The notes below the pieces were generated by a model, which ran no database searches, had not been told where the DNA came from, and saw only the letters and a program-made list of their open reading frames with translations. From Pochonia chlamydosporia 170 (Eukaryota; Ascomycota; Sordariomycetes; Hypocreales; Clavicipitaceae): a stretch of 64,000 bases of DNA. Location: assembly GCF_001653235.2 (NCBI RefSeq), contig NC_035791.1, positions 3,720,001 through 3,784,000 of the forward strand. Direction: 5' to 3'. Of the stretch, positions 44,794-56,121 are shown piece after piece. The first letter of the stretch is position 1. Each line of letters opens with the position of its first letter. Both the position numbers and the translations under genes were made by a program.

Positions 44794-46578
44794 GACTAGC
44801 AATTGCGATATGCATGCAGTCTGGTCGCTTGTTGGTTCTAACTTGACGCTTTGTAGTTTTGATCCTTGTACCCCCAAACTCACAAAAGGACCACAAGCAA
44901 AATTTCCAAGGGCTTTCCAGTACAGCTCAACCCTGCCTATGACTGACTGCAGACCTGAAAAAAAGAAAACATTATTTACAGATGAGGCCAGCATCTGTCA
45001 CCACGCTAAATCAACTTGCGCCATGACCCGTTAGGGGGGGACCATTGATCCTAAGGACGCGTCCAGACAGGACTATTGGTGCCTGATCCGCCCCTGTTAC
45101 CATGTCCTTTCAAAATGAGCAGATGATCAGAATACCATTGTATCGGGGTTTCCGGTATAGGGACAATTCAATTTTGATAGACTCTCTTGAAAGGTCGTTC
45201 GTCGTAAGTAATACGGACAAAAGAGCGCCAAGCAGACATCCCACTAACACGGGTTGAATTGGCTCGGGAGGGGGCCCTTCATTTCATCTAATTTGACGAA
45301 AATTGCCAGCGTTTTAGTATTTTATACATTAATGGAACTAAATATTTACTTATCTAGTATTATGTAGCATACAGATTGCATGCCCAGTCCGAAATGCGCA
45401 ATCTTCACGGAACCCCATGTATTTTATAGTAGTTGCCTTGGTACGGGTTGTTCTCACCAGGCGTACCGCATTACTTCTTTCAAAAAAGAAATGAATGGCT
45501 TGTGGTGGATGCCCATTATGCCACCAAACGAGCCCAGATTTTCTTTGGAGAATTCCAATGCCTTACACAAACACTGGGATATGATTGAAGCGAAAGTTTC
45601 AGACTGTTCGAGTACGTTCTCTTGCACTACCTCTCTGTGCCTATTGCAGAAAACAGTGCTAACGCTAAACGTGTTCAGGATGTCACTTGTTGACAAGTCT
45701 GGCAATACTAGTGAGCTAACACCTTTTGCTATTTGACTCGCTTGAATACTAAAGGATATTTTGGAGTTTCCAGACAAGGTTCAGCCGAAAGTTTGTACTC
45801 ATGTAGCGATAAATTCGTAAGAAAATTACATAAAAGCAGCAACAATGGTGATGTATAATCCAATAGAAGCCAAATCATGTAAAGCCCCAATGCAGTGGTG
45901 TACATTGGTCTGGTTATTCGGCGCAGATGGGGAGTGTCCATGGCAAATATGCACGTCTGGCATTCCACATCTAGTGTCAGACACGGCGCTCTATCTGTGG
46001 CTACTTTAGTTGTCAATGCTGTGCTTCCTAAATATGTAATATAATATCACAACTATCCAGGCTGCAGCTAACTACGGGTCCATTGAACAGTGGATCCGTC
46101 CTTGTATGGAGATAACTAGCTGCTTCATTGAGGCCTAAGCAAGCTTCTTGCAGCGGCTGATTGAGGCATCCAGTGTTTGATAGCTACCGAGATTTTTTTT
46201 ATAGCTCCAGCCATTGTATCATAGTTGCTGATATCATCATCGTTGAGAAGAGGCTTCACTGTCCGGGCCAACGCTTCACAAGAAAAATTCTGCTGGCTAC
46301 AGCGGAGTGCTGACGCGCCCGGCGGACCCCAGAATGCCAAAATGCTACAAGCTCGGGAATATTTGGTAGACTCTCCCGGACGTGGGCTATATGGACTTCC
46401 TAGGAAGTCCAGTGGCAGTGGTGAGGGCCAGGCACCCCTTAGACGTCAGGATGGTTTGATGATGCAGCGCAGCCCAGTACCAATTGCGCACTATTTGGGT
46501 GATTAGTTTGGGCCCTCGCCTCGTGGGCAGATCATCCAAGTATAGTACTAATGCCTATGCCATATGGCCGAGTTGCTT

Positions 46579-46631
46579 GGTTCTACGTTTGTAGATAGCC
46601 CGTGGCTGAGACCGTACTAGGTTTGGTGGCC
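46579..46631 (-). repeat. dispersed 53-bp repeat, copy B
   Basis: Partner of 39945-39997. Differences are mostly single-base transitions and leave the reading frame and stop codon intact. Confidence 0.75.
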
Positions 46632-47087
46632 TCATGTGCTTCAATGTTGCTTGTTACGATACATTTTAGGGCTTCGGGTGCCTTTGCCACCTGCGCCAAA
46701 AGGTCAACTGGTCTAGCCACAACGTTGCACGTGGTTACTTGTGACTCCAGTCTGTAAATAGGTTCTATATACCATATTCTAGCACGTAACACTTAAGGCC
46801 GAAAACTTTACGCATACTTCTTCGGAATCCTGCCATATACATGGCTAACTCAGTAGATCTCTGCAGCCTTTGTATGCTTAATGTGGTGTTATATTTCATT
46901 GGACCAAAGGGCAGCTGTACTTCAGTTACTATCAATTTTTAAAGCCATTAGTAGAAACATAAAAAGAGGACAAATCTCGAACGCCATCTAAGCTCCGTAG
47001 GGCCTGGCACTTGCTTAAGCGTAACACTTGCTTGTGTACTACGTTATGTATTTAACGTCTCACTTCATCATCAGATGCTCAAGGTGA

Positions 47088-48563
47088 CTATCCCATAAGT
47101 TCAAGCATTCCAAAAGCGCGGTTGCCATTCGAGGAGAGTCGCCGAACCAGGCACTTGACAACTTCATCCTTCCAGCATATGTCCCAATGTAACTGCTGTG
47201 CAATCATGTTACACCGGATGATTAGTTGCCAACAGTAGGTCAGGTACTGGATAAGTTCCTCCTTGTTATCATAGTGCAACGGATTGTCAAGCACATGCCC
47301 AAGCCTTCCATAAATGTCAATGTCGGCAAAGCTGAAAATTGCTTGTACTATATCGTCTGGGAGTCCTCTTGAGAGTAAATTGCGATGGATGGAAGAAAGG
47401 AGTCCAGAATTGAAGTATTGGTGCTTTTTTTCATCTTTTCTAGTTCTTGAAATGAATTCAGGAAAAGACACGAAGCCCCCAGTAGATGCACCAGTTGACG
47501 ACGAATGGCTATTGTACCACTCCACCTGTTCGTCAGTCACACGGAAGAACTCTCGGTGTGGCAGCAGCGTTGAGTCAACGACAAATTCGTGCAAGGTACA
47601 ATCCTGCAGCATGTCTTGGTATAACCGCGTGTTACGATAGTCCTGTACCGGCGTACGACCGGATTTTGTGTCCCATGCCTGTGGAAAGCTGTAGCAGATG
47701 TTGAGGCAGATGTATGCATCAATTGCGCGTTCCAATATCTTGGCCCACCCTCCATCGCTAGTTTGCTGAAATAGAGGAGGAAAATCTTAATGTTAGCCAT
47801 TTGCCGCATTTAGTGAATATCATTATCCCAGACTGACAATCCTCCAACACCCATAGCTTGTAAAGGTAGAAAAGAGAGGGTAACCAAGACTTTCCGTCAC
47901 CAAGTGAAGTCATATGCACAGACTACCTACCTCAAATATATCAGTAGCTGTCGCCCAGCTTAGTAAATTATTGTCTGGGATAGCACACGCCCGCAAAATG
48001 GGCGCCATCTCCCCGCGTAATATTAATACCTTGGCTAATTCCATATTAAAGTAGGCCCAAAAGGCAGGAGTGTCATTATCCAGCCAGTCGAGATACTCAA
48101 ATGTCTGCGTAAATGCCGACGCTGTTCTTTGTGCTAATGGCATAAGGTTGGCTAGGCAAACAGTACTGGCGTTCAGATCGTGGCGTGCGGCTTGGGATTC
48201 ACACGGCTCCAGATGGTAGTTGTCGAGGTGCTTACCGTGACCGACACGCTTTGTTTGCAGGCGATGGCGTATACGTGAAATTGTAGAACCAATTTTCCGG
48301 ATGATTTCGTCACTGAGAAGCAGGTCGTCGGGCTCTGGCTCAGGCTCACCATAACTCTCGGTATACTTCTTGCGCTCAGATCTCGTGTGTTCGGCAACGT
48401 TTCTGGCAAATGCTTCGGCAAAGTACGCCAGCTCCTTTGCCTGGCGAGACTTGCCGCGCAGATAAAAGTTGGCTGGTTGCTCCCGTGGGAGATCTGGCGC
48501 AATAATAAGCTTGAGATTTGATGCTAGCACGTTCCATGGTATAGCATGCGCCTGATGCGCCAT
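47088..48563 (-). CDS. unrecognised protein, 436 aa
   Basis: Exons are 48563-47931 and 47765-47088 (165-nt intron), giving 436 aa in one continuous frame through canonical GT..AG ends. No domain is recognised. The N-terminal half is helix-rich, with a charged segment (ERKKYTESYGEPEPEPDDLL) and FWAYFNMELAKVLILRGEMAPILRAC. The C-terminal half begins QTSDGGWAKILERAIDAYICLNICY and later has LPDDIVQAIFSFADI, faintly like the first helix of an F-box, but this is not enough to call. No signal peptide or membrane segment. It lies next to the kinase-like gene in the gene-poor zone, on the same strand. Protein-like composition and the clean intron support a real gene. Confidence 0.65.
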
Positions 48564-49306
48564 GCCGTTGAGTGTTGAGTGTTTAACTTTGAAATTGCAG
48601 GCCTAATGTATGTGTTGCAGTCAGTGAATCCGTGTTCTGATGACATAAGAATCGGTCAAGGCCCTCAGTGCTTGGATGCGCGGAACACTCCAGATGTTTT
48701 CAATGTTCCCCCATTTACTCGCCAGGATAGGTGGCAGGTACATGCAGGGACGCTATTACAGTGGGGGGTCAGAAGTATTTGCACAAGGAAAGGTATTGCA
48801 TATCGCGTTGCGTGCTTAGGCATATTGAGCTGTGTTAGTGTATACTTGGATATGTCCAAACGCCTTTGACCACAGACTGTAAACATTGAAATCAGAAAAC
48901 CAAATTGAATCCTGCAGAGTAATGTTTAGGCACTAGTTGGTTTAAATCCCGTGCCAACATATTCCAGTCACATTCCTGGTTCTCAAACTGGCAATCAATT
49001 TGAAGCCCCACCTCGAAACTACCCTGGACTCATGAAGCCGCTCTGATTTTTTCACCTTCCAACATTCGACTGTTCGGTCCATACCGCCAAAGGACTCGTC
49101 ACATCAAGACTTGTGAATCACAATAGCAAGCCAATTTGCGTATTCCAAGACGGAATTATCTTATTGGTACTGGGATTGCATACGACACCAACAACTGGCC
49201 TGGCTGCAGCAGATAAACTGGCCCCCTTCCTATGGCTTCATAGCCGCAAATGCTGATGGAGAGTTTGGCTACAATGGCTTGAGGGCTCCCGCTGCATCGA
49301 TTTATC
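48564..49306. other. divergent intergenic region
   Basis: 743 bp between the unrecognised protein (-) and the P450 (+). Upstream regions of both; nothing else recognised. Confidence 0.45.
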
Positions 49307-51087
49307 ATGGAACGTCAGTGGATAATGGACGGGCTGTCCCTTTCGGCCAGCATGGCCTGGCAAACTATATTGATTGCTTCGTTCGGCTTCATTGTCAGCG
49401 CGTTACTAGTAGCTATTTACCGCATCACTTTTCATCCTCTCGCCGGCGTTCCAGGCCCAAAATTGGCTGCCATTTCGAGCATATGGTACGCTCGACACAT
49501 AGTAAGAGGGAAAATGGCTCAATTATCCCCGGAGTTACACAAGAAGTATGGTGACACCGTTCGTATCGGCCCCAATGAATTGTGGTTTAACACGACGGAA
49601 GCATTTGATAAGATCTACAGTATGTTACATAGTATCATATAAGTGCTGTGCACACAAACTGAGGTATTATTGCACACAGGCACCGGTAAAGGCTTCGAGA
49701 AATCCGACTTCTACTGTAAGTGTGCTTGCCTGTCGTGTCGCAGTCTGATATTGACTTCTAATCACAGTGGCAACGGCGTTGACCAGGCCGAGCATTGATT
49801 GGCGATTCAACGCAAATTTTGAGGATACTCTAGATCTCCTGTCCGAGAGAGAGATGAAGCGATATCGTTTGCAGAGACGCTTGATTGGTCGCGTATACAG
49901 CGTCGCAAATGTCGCGAAGTACGAAGACGCTATTGCGGCAACACTTGACAACGTGGTCAAGCGACTAACCGAGCTCGAGGGCCAAGAGCTTGATCTAAAA
50001 GAATGGATGCACATCATCACAGTCGAGTGTCTTGGAGCCGCCGTGCTATCATGGTCACCCGGTTTGCTTCGCGATGGTACGGATTGGGGGACACTATCAC
50101 ACAGCTTTCAAGGCTGGCGAAGAAAGTGCTTGTTTGGCGTGTTTCCAACGATGAAGAAGCTGGAACAGTTGTCACCAAACTTGGGCAAAGCATTTGCGTC
50201 CCTCTGGGGCGTAGCATACCGGACTCCAGCCAATTTCAAGTCCTTCTTCCCTGTGAGTGTGAAGTCTTATGTGAACATCGATTGCAAAATATGAGGAAGG
50301 CTAACAAGCTGATTGTTAGGCCGTTCTCCGGAATGTAGTTCGTCGACTGACAGCCTCTTTGAGGCCAAATCCGCCCAAGGACAAAAGAGTGGACTTGTTA
50401 AACGACCTAGTCCAGCTTCATAAGGACAAACCCGAGTTCAGCCAGCTTTACCTTCGGAAAATGGCCGTGACCAACTTCGGAGCAGGCCACGAAACCATGG
50501 CATCGACCCTTACAGCATCCGTGGCAATGATTGCCTCTCACATGGATGTTCAAAAACAAATTGCCTTGGAACTACGCACAGCTGAAGGAAAAGGCGCATT
50601 CGTATATGCCACGAGTAACCGATTCCCATACACAAAAGCTGCGATTCGCGAAGCCATGCGCCTGTACCCCGTGGTGCCTATGGCGCTTCCCCGCAACACA
50701 CCACCTACAGGGCTGCATGTTCATGGATTGAGTGTGCCTCCAAATACCACCGTTGGCTGTAGTGCCGCAGCGTTGCACCGCAAGGAGGATATATTTGGCG
50801 CCGAACCTGAAGTATATAATCCCGAACGATGGATCTGCGCCGATATGGGTGTGGAGAACGCAGCAACAACGCTCCGCATGATGGAAAAGTATAGCTTAAA
50901 CTGGGGAGGCGGTTCTCGAAGCTGTCCTGGGCGAAACTTGGCGGAGCTGGTGGTGTTCAAGGTGATTGCCACCCTCTTTGACAGGTTTGAGGTGGAGGTG
51001 GCAATCCCCCCAGATGCAGACAAGGAGGCTTACTTTCTTTTCGTCCTGTCGGGAGTCAAAGTGAAATTTAGTCCCAGAAAGGAGTAA
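49307..51087 (+). CDS. cytochrome P450 monooxygenase
   Basis: Exons are 49307-49619, 49680-49715 (36 nt), 49768-50252 and 50320-51087, giving 533 aa. The N-terminal anchor (TILIASFGFIVSALLVAIY) precedes the Pro-rich hinge FHPLAGVPGPKLAA. The I-helix has AGHET (333-337), the K-helix EAMR (389-392), the PERW segment NPERW, and the heme loop WGGGSRSCPG with Cys480 as iron ligand; Phe of the usual FxxGxRxC is replaced by Trp. An ER membrane location facing the cytosol is expected, with a P450 reductase as partner. The substrate is unknown, and no biosynthetic core gene is nearby. The start at 49307 begins two possible Met starts; a second at 49325 is closer to the anchor. Confidence 0.93.
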
Positions 51088-54000
51088 CCCATGCCATGGC
51101 TAAGACGGGAACGGTAGCCGACGGTTTGGAAAGCGGGATGTAATGGCATCAATGCGTTTCTTGCGTTTCTTGGGGCAGACCTGCATTTCTGGGCAGTGGC
51201 GTTGGCGCTGTGTCACGACGTCAAGGGTATTTGAGGCTTGGCATTCATATTTGATTATTATTTGATGCAAGAAGGCGTCAACTTTTGGCATTTAGACGTT
51301 TGAAATCCACAAGAGTCGGAGAAAAAGCTGGCTTGTATTGTATCGGGTCAAACTTCTTTGGGGAGTGGCAGTAGACCCGGTCGTTTAGGGAGCAAAGGCA
51401 ATATCATAGGTGATAAGAATGACTACGTAAGAAGCTCAAAATTTGTCTCTGATACGATCTGTATCAGCCAAGTTCAATTCCCCTGTGATGGAAGGTCTCA
51501 TCCTTGTACCTAAGATGGATTATCAGGCACAAAGAAAACCATTAAACCAGCGGACGCAGTCAACCACAAGAACCGGCCCCAGTGAACCAAACTTAGGTTC
51601 GGGAGGGGGACAAAAACGACCTAGTTCATGCCAAATTATTGGAAATGGTATGGACTGGTGTTTCCACTTGTGAGATAAGGCATGGTGGAGGACATTGCTT
51701 ACTGCGGAGCCCGATACTCTGGGAACGATTTAACTAATAACTGACCAAGCAGTTGTCTTGGCTTTAAAGCAGTAATAAATGTGTCATGAAAACACCAGCC
51801 CGTCGAGAGGTAGCCAATATTAGCCAATTTGGCTCCCGTGATGCAATTAAACAAGCCAGCTACTGGAGGATAGTTTGCCGAAAATCTTGCTTTCACCACA
51901 CATCCCCATGCCACACTGGAACGCAACCATTAGATGAAAAATCCACATGTAGTTATGGCACAGATTATTTTCACTTCGTTGATTTGAGCACTGGTGGCCA
52001 AATGCAGACTTTGTGGCAGCAAAATGTTCACTCCTGGCTGTGCCTCCACGCCCTGGTCCAGCCATCTTCGGGACCTTTGAGGAGGCGCCAGCCAGCCAAG
52101 CCCTGACGACGTAAACAAGCAAAACAAGTTACGAGGAGCAGAGGACAGAAACTTCCAACATCGTTCCATGCACAATGTGTTGGCTGGCTTCGGAGTGGGA
52201 CTCGGGCTAAAGCCACAGGCGTCTTGGCAGATCACTCAGACAAGACCGAACCGACGGCACACACTTGATGAGGAAACTAACTTTACCCACCCTTCAAACT
52301 AAGTCGAGTCTGGTCAACTGGTCTGTGTGGCCTGGTCAAGTCAGGTAAGCTTGCGGAGAAGCTCATCGTACGCGCCGCCGCTGACACCAGACGGCATTGC
52401 CTGTTGAAACGTATGATCTGTAGTGCGTGCCATCTGACTGCTTCTGCGTTTCTTCGCTTGGGCCGACTGGTGGCAACACGAGATGAGCATCATCCGAGGG
52501 CAGAGTCGTCAGCATCTTCGCCTTCGTTCTTGACAGATGGCCGCCATATGGCTTGAGCGACCGGCTGGAGGAGAATTTCAGATTAATTGCGAAGCAGAGT
52601 CGTGTTGGGTCATGGATACAGAAGGCAAGCCAAGAGGAATAATACCGTGGGCGCAATTCCGTGATGGACTAACCCGCCATCAGCGTTCCCTGGTCGTGCC
52701 ACGCGTGTCTCGAATTAGAAGCAATCAATTGATATGTTCCGCGTCTGGGCCTGCAGCATTCTTGCAGAATCAGACGGGCATGGCGGTGCCAAGAGCCCCC
52801 AACTTTTGACGGGCTGAAGCTGGTCAACTAAACCGGGCCTGGCTACCAGACCTGATGAGTTGATGGTTGGTCAAGGTGATGTATCAACCGCATCATCGTC
52901 CCAGCATCTCCCTTGCGAGCCACTCAGCACCATGCTACACCCTCCAACTTTACCACTGGTTTTTACCTGGAACAGGGTAAAAAGTTACAGCTGGCATGGA
53001 TGATTTATTTCCTTCTTTATCCGATGCTGCCCGCACTTGTTTGGATGATCGTCAACGCCTTCATGGATGTGGCGTCGTGACAGTATCAAGCTTTGTCCAC
53101 TGGTCAGAATGCTTCATTTTTGGGCAGCAGACTCGTAGAGGCAATTCGGTGATATTAAAAAACAAGTGAATAAACTCACCAGATGTTAACCTGTTGAAAT
53201 ACGGCACGTCTTGGACGCTGTCTAGCACTGCAGTGCATCAACTAGGGACCACGGCACCATGCAAGCAGGCCGCAGGTGATCGCCTCTGCAAGCTCTACTT
53301 ACTGCTTAGCTTTGCGAAGCTCATGTGGTCCTCTTTGGGACGACAACACCTCCAGGTTTCTGCCCCCTCGCTTTCATTGATCCCCGCGGATCAGCCATGG
53401 TTTGGGGAGTTGAAGGCGTTACTATATTCCCCATAACACCTGTATCCCCAGAGCTAACCCCGGACATATCCCGCAAACTTTGACGTAAAAGTTTGAGCAG
53501 CACTTTGTCTACATTGTGATGGACAGTGGCCAAGGGGCGAATTTGGGCATATTGGCTTGTGGGTTGGACGCCGGTTGGGGGACTAGTCAGGCTTGGGGAA
53601 CCCCTGTCCTCCATTTGCCTTTTACCACCCAACTTAGAAGTAATGAAGCAAACTTGAATACTAGTGCCACCAAGTGGTGTCAAGAATGAGCTTTGATGCT
53701 TGTTGGTGGATTGAGGAGTCTCCTTGGTGTTTGGCATGGCGCTTGGTGGGTTGGCATGGTATTGCTTGTGAGTCGGACAATGCCTGGTAAAAGAATCAAA
53801 TGTCATTGACTGACAAGCAACCCACTGTGAGATACCTCGGAGAAGACCATTCACTAATTAGAAGATGAGCCAAGACGCCTGAGCTGTGGTATCATCCCGA
53901 AAGGTTACATTCCCTGATGATTCCCCACAGCATTAATATCTCGGATTGCTGAAACCTGTCAAAAACGGCCCAGAATCCGAGCGAGACAGCACGCCTCCAT

Positions 54001-56121
54001 TATGTCAGGCATTGAACGAACTTTAAACGGCACATTGCGCATTCCGAGGCGTCTGTCGCACCAGCAAAAATACCTGGTATCTGGGGAAGTTGTCACGGTG
54101 ACACCAGCGGTAAATTGAGTTAAGGGATACTCCGTAAAGACGTCCTCGGTCGATACTAACCCGCGCGTGGAACGAGGACTCGCTCCTCGTTCTTGGGCGG
54201 CGTTTCCCTCCACGCCCGCCCGTTATCACATCTCGGCGAATCTGGAAATTGTGCAGGGGGCGGTCCAAGCTGCTCGATACCCATGGCCTCCACGACCAGA
54301 AATCACAAGGGGCTGAGTGGTTCGTGGACTCCGTTCCCCACAAAGCCTGCAAGCCTCCCACCACCCATGCAAAGGTTGTTGGGTGAGGGAGAGGAGGGAG
54401 AGAGAGAGAGGGAATCGGGTTGGCTTGGTGCCATACGGCAGAAGGCTGATGGAAGAACAAGATTCTCTTGTCGGTGGCTGCTGAAGGCAAAACGAGGCGC
54501 CGACGACAGCCGGTTACACGATTCCAGGGCGAAAATTTTTTCCCCGTCGGTACAGCCACGAAATCTCAAAGCGTGTATTTTGCCGTTTGGCGCTCGTACT
54601 CTCGCAGTTTCATGCTTGGAACAAATCTGTGAGCATGGCGTGCTGGACAATGATGAGATTGCGACCGGTTGACCCGTTGGATCACGTGGGGCTTGTTGTT
54701 ATCTTTCTGGAGCGCAATGCAATGGGGGCCAGGAAGGAAGAGGGAGCATTGAATCCGCATGTGGACATGGAAGCAGATATGATCCAGCGAACCGTGACAA
54801 CCTCGACGCCCCCCATGACAGACGGACCAGACACCTCTGTTGGCCCCATTCCATGAGCTATTGTACAGACCCTTCTTTTTAAGCTTGCTTCTTGCATCTG
54901 GATCCGGCAAGACATGGGTCACCACACCAGATTGCCCACTGCCTTAGTCGCCGGCCCTAGGCCCAGGTTGTTCTGGCCTCCATGGTGCGCGGTGAGGGCA
55001 GCGCTCAGCCTGCCTCGCCACCAGTTCTTCTCAAACAAAGGAGAAATTGAGAAGAAAAAACTTCGCATTTGGGTAAGCTCACCGAGGCACAGAACACGAG
55101 TCTGGAATCGCCGGTAGGTGGCGCTGCTCCGCGGGTGCCTTGGCCAAGAGGATTCGGGAGCACCAACCGAGGACAGGCCAAGTTTAGAACAGGGCGGCCC
55201 TTGGCTTGTTGAACATCAACCCCCAATCTTGTTGGTTCTGGGCATGTTGTGATGTCAAACTCTCTGGTTGTCAGATTGACCTCGGGTCACCCGCCCACTG
55301 GCTGACTGATAGCTAGGCACAGACTCAACGATTCAACACCAATAGCTGGTCACGGCTTGTGGTCGATGCGCTACAGAAGATCCTTTGCAAGCCAGTGTGC
55401 ATTTCCACAGTCTTGAAGTCTTGGCTGCGTGTTTCGAGGAGCGGCTAGGAACAGGTTCAGGGAGACATACTACCAATCACTTTGTGAGCAACTGAGAGAT
55501 CCTGTCAGCCACCCATCGACGACAAAGCGACTGGTGGGCGTCCATGCTTTCCTTCGTATGCCTCTCTCTTCTGCAAGCCTTGGCACTCCCTCTACCTTCT
55601 GGTTCCAGCCCAAGAGCGCCATCGACTGTCCGGCTTTGGTCTTGAGACCATTGGTTGCATCCTGTTTGTGGAACCACCAAGTCTCGGCCTGTTCCCCACC
55701 ACTTTGGTAAGGTTACCGGCCCCGGTACTCTTGGCTGGGATCTTTTGAATGCCATGGCCTGCTAGACTGGATCGGGAATCGCTCTCCGGGGTCGTCGAGT
55801 CGTGGCTGGTGGCAACTACCACCAGACGTCGGAGAAGCTGATAACGAAAAGAATGAGATTGTTGGTACAAGTCGAGACTCATGGGGTCCCCGGATATCTG
55901 TCAAAACGTATGATGGGCGGGTGGATGGATGGAGGGATGGGGTGAAAGTTTTGAAAGCTCCCTCGCTGCATGATATATAATCTCGCTGCACCCCACGACT
56001 TTTACCACGTTTTGATTTTCTGGGTGTCCCATCTTACTCGTCTTCGGCAACCAGTCCTTAGACTTGTCTGTTAGTCCTTGTGTCGTCTTGCATTTACAGA
56101 TCAAGAGACATCACCTTCACA
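51088..56121. other. 5-kb gene-free stretch and PTR2 promoter
   Basis: No gene is supported; the longest frames (for example 53321-53854 minus, 54193-54672 plus) are overlapping, Pro/Ser/Thr-rich and lack motifs. CTGGTCAA- and CCTGGCTACCA-like words recur (52330-52870). A TATA element lies at 55973. Confidence 0.5.
55973..55980 (+). promoter_or_regulatory. TATA box of the peptide transporter gene
   Basis: ATATATAA lies 142 nt before the start codon and is flanked on both sides by CTCGCTGCA, a direct repeat at about 55962 and 55982. Confidence 0.45.

Larger units (their letters stand above)
42087..47087. other. 5-kb gene-poor stretch with small repeats
   Basis: No complete gene is supported. 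It carries an AT-rich patch (42930-43180), an 18-bp inverted repeat with a G-quadruplex tract between its arms (43366-43788), a 145-bp inverted-repeat element (44649-44793) and copy B of the 53-bp repeat. Minus-strand frames at 45454-45777 and 46125-46340 look protein-like but have no match I can name. Confidence 0.5.

Noticed and set aside
45454..46340. Minus-strand frames with protein-like composition (45454-45777, 45729-46016, 46125-46340)
   Set aside because: I could not join them with convincing splice sites or match them to a family; they may be gene remains but are not supported as a gene.
38039..51087. Secondary-metabolite cluster (MFS, kinase, P450)
   Set aside because: No polyketide synthase, NRPS, terpene synthase or prenyltransferase in the window, and long deserts separate the genes.
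53321..53854. 177-codon minus-strand frame in the PTR2 upstream desert
   Set aside because: No domain, no signal peptide, low-complexity Thr/Ser/Pro content and no splice partners; length fits chance in GC-rich DNA.
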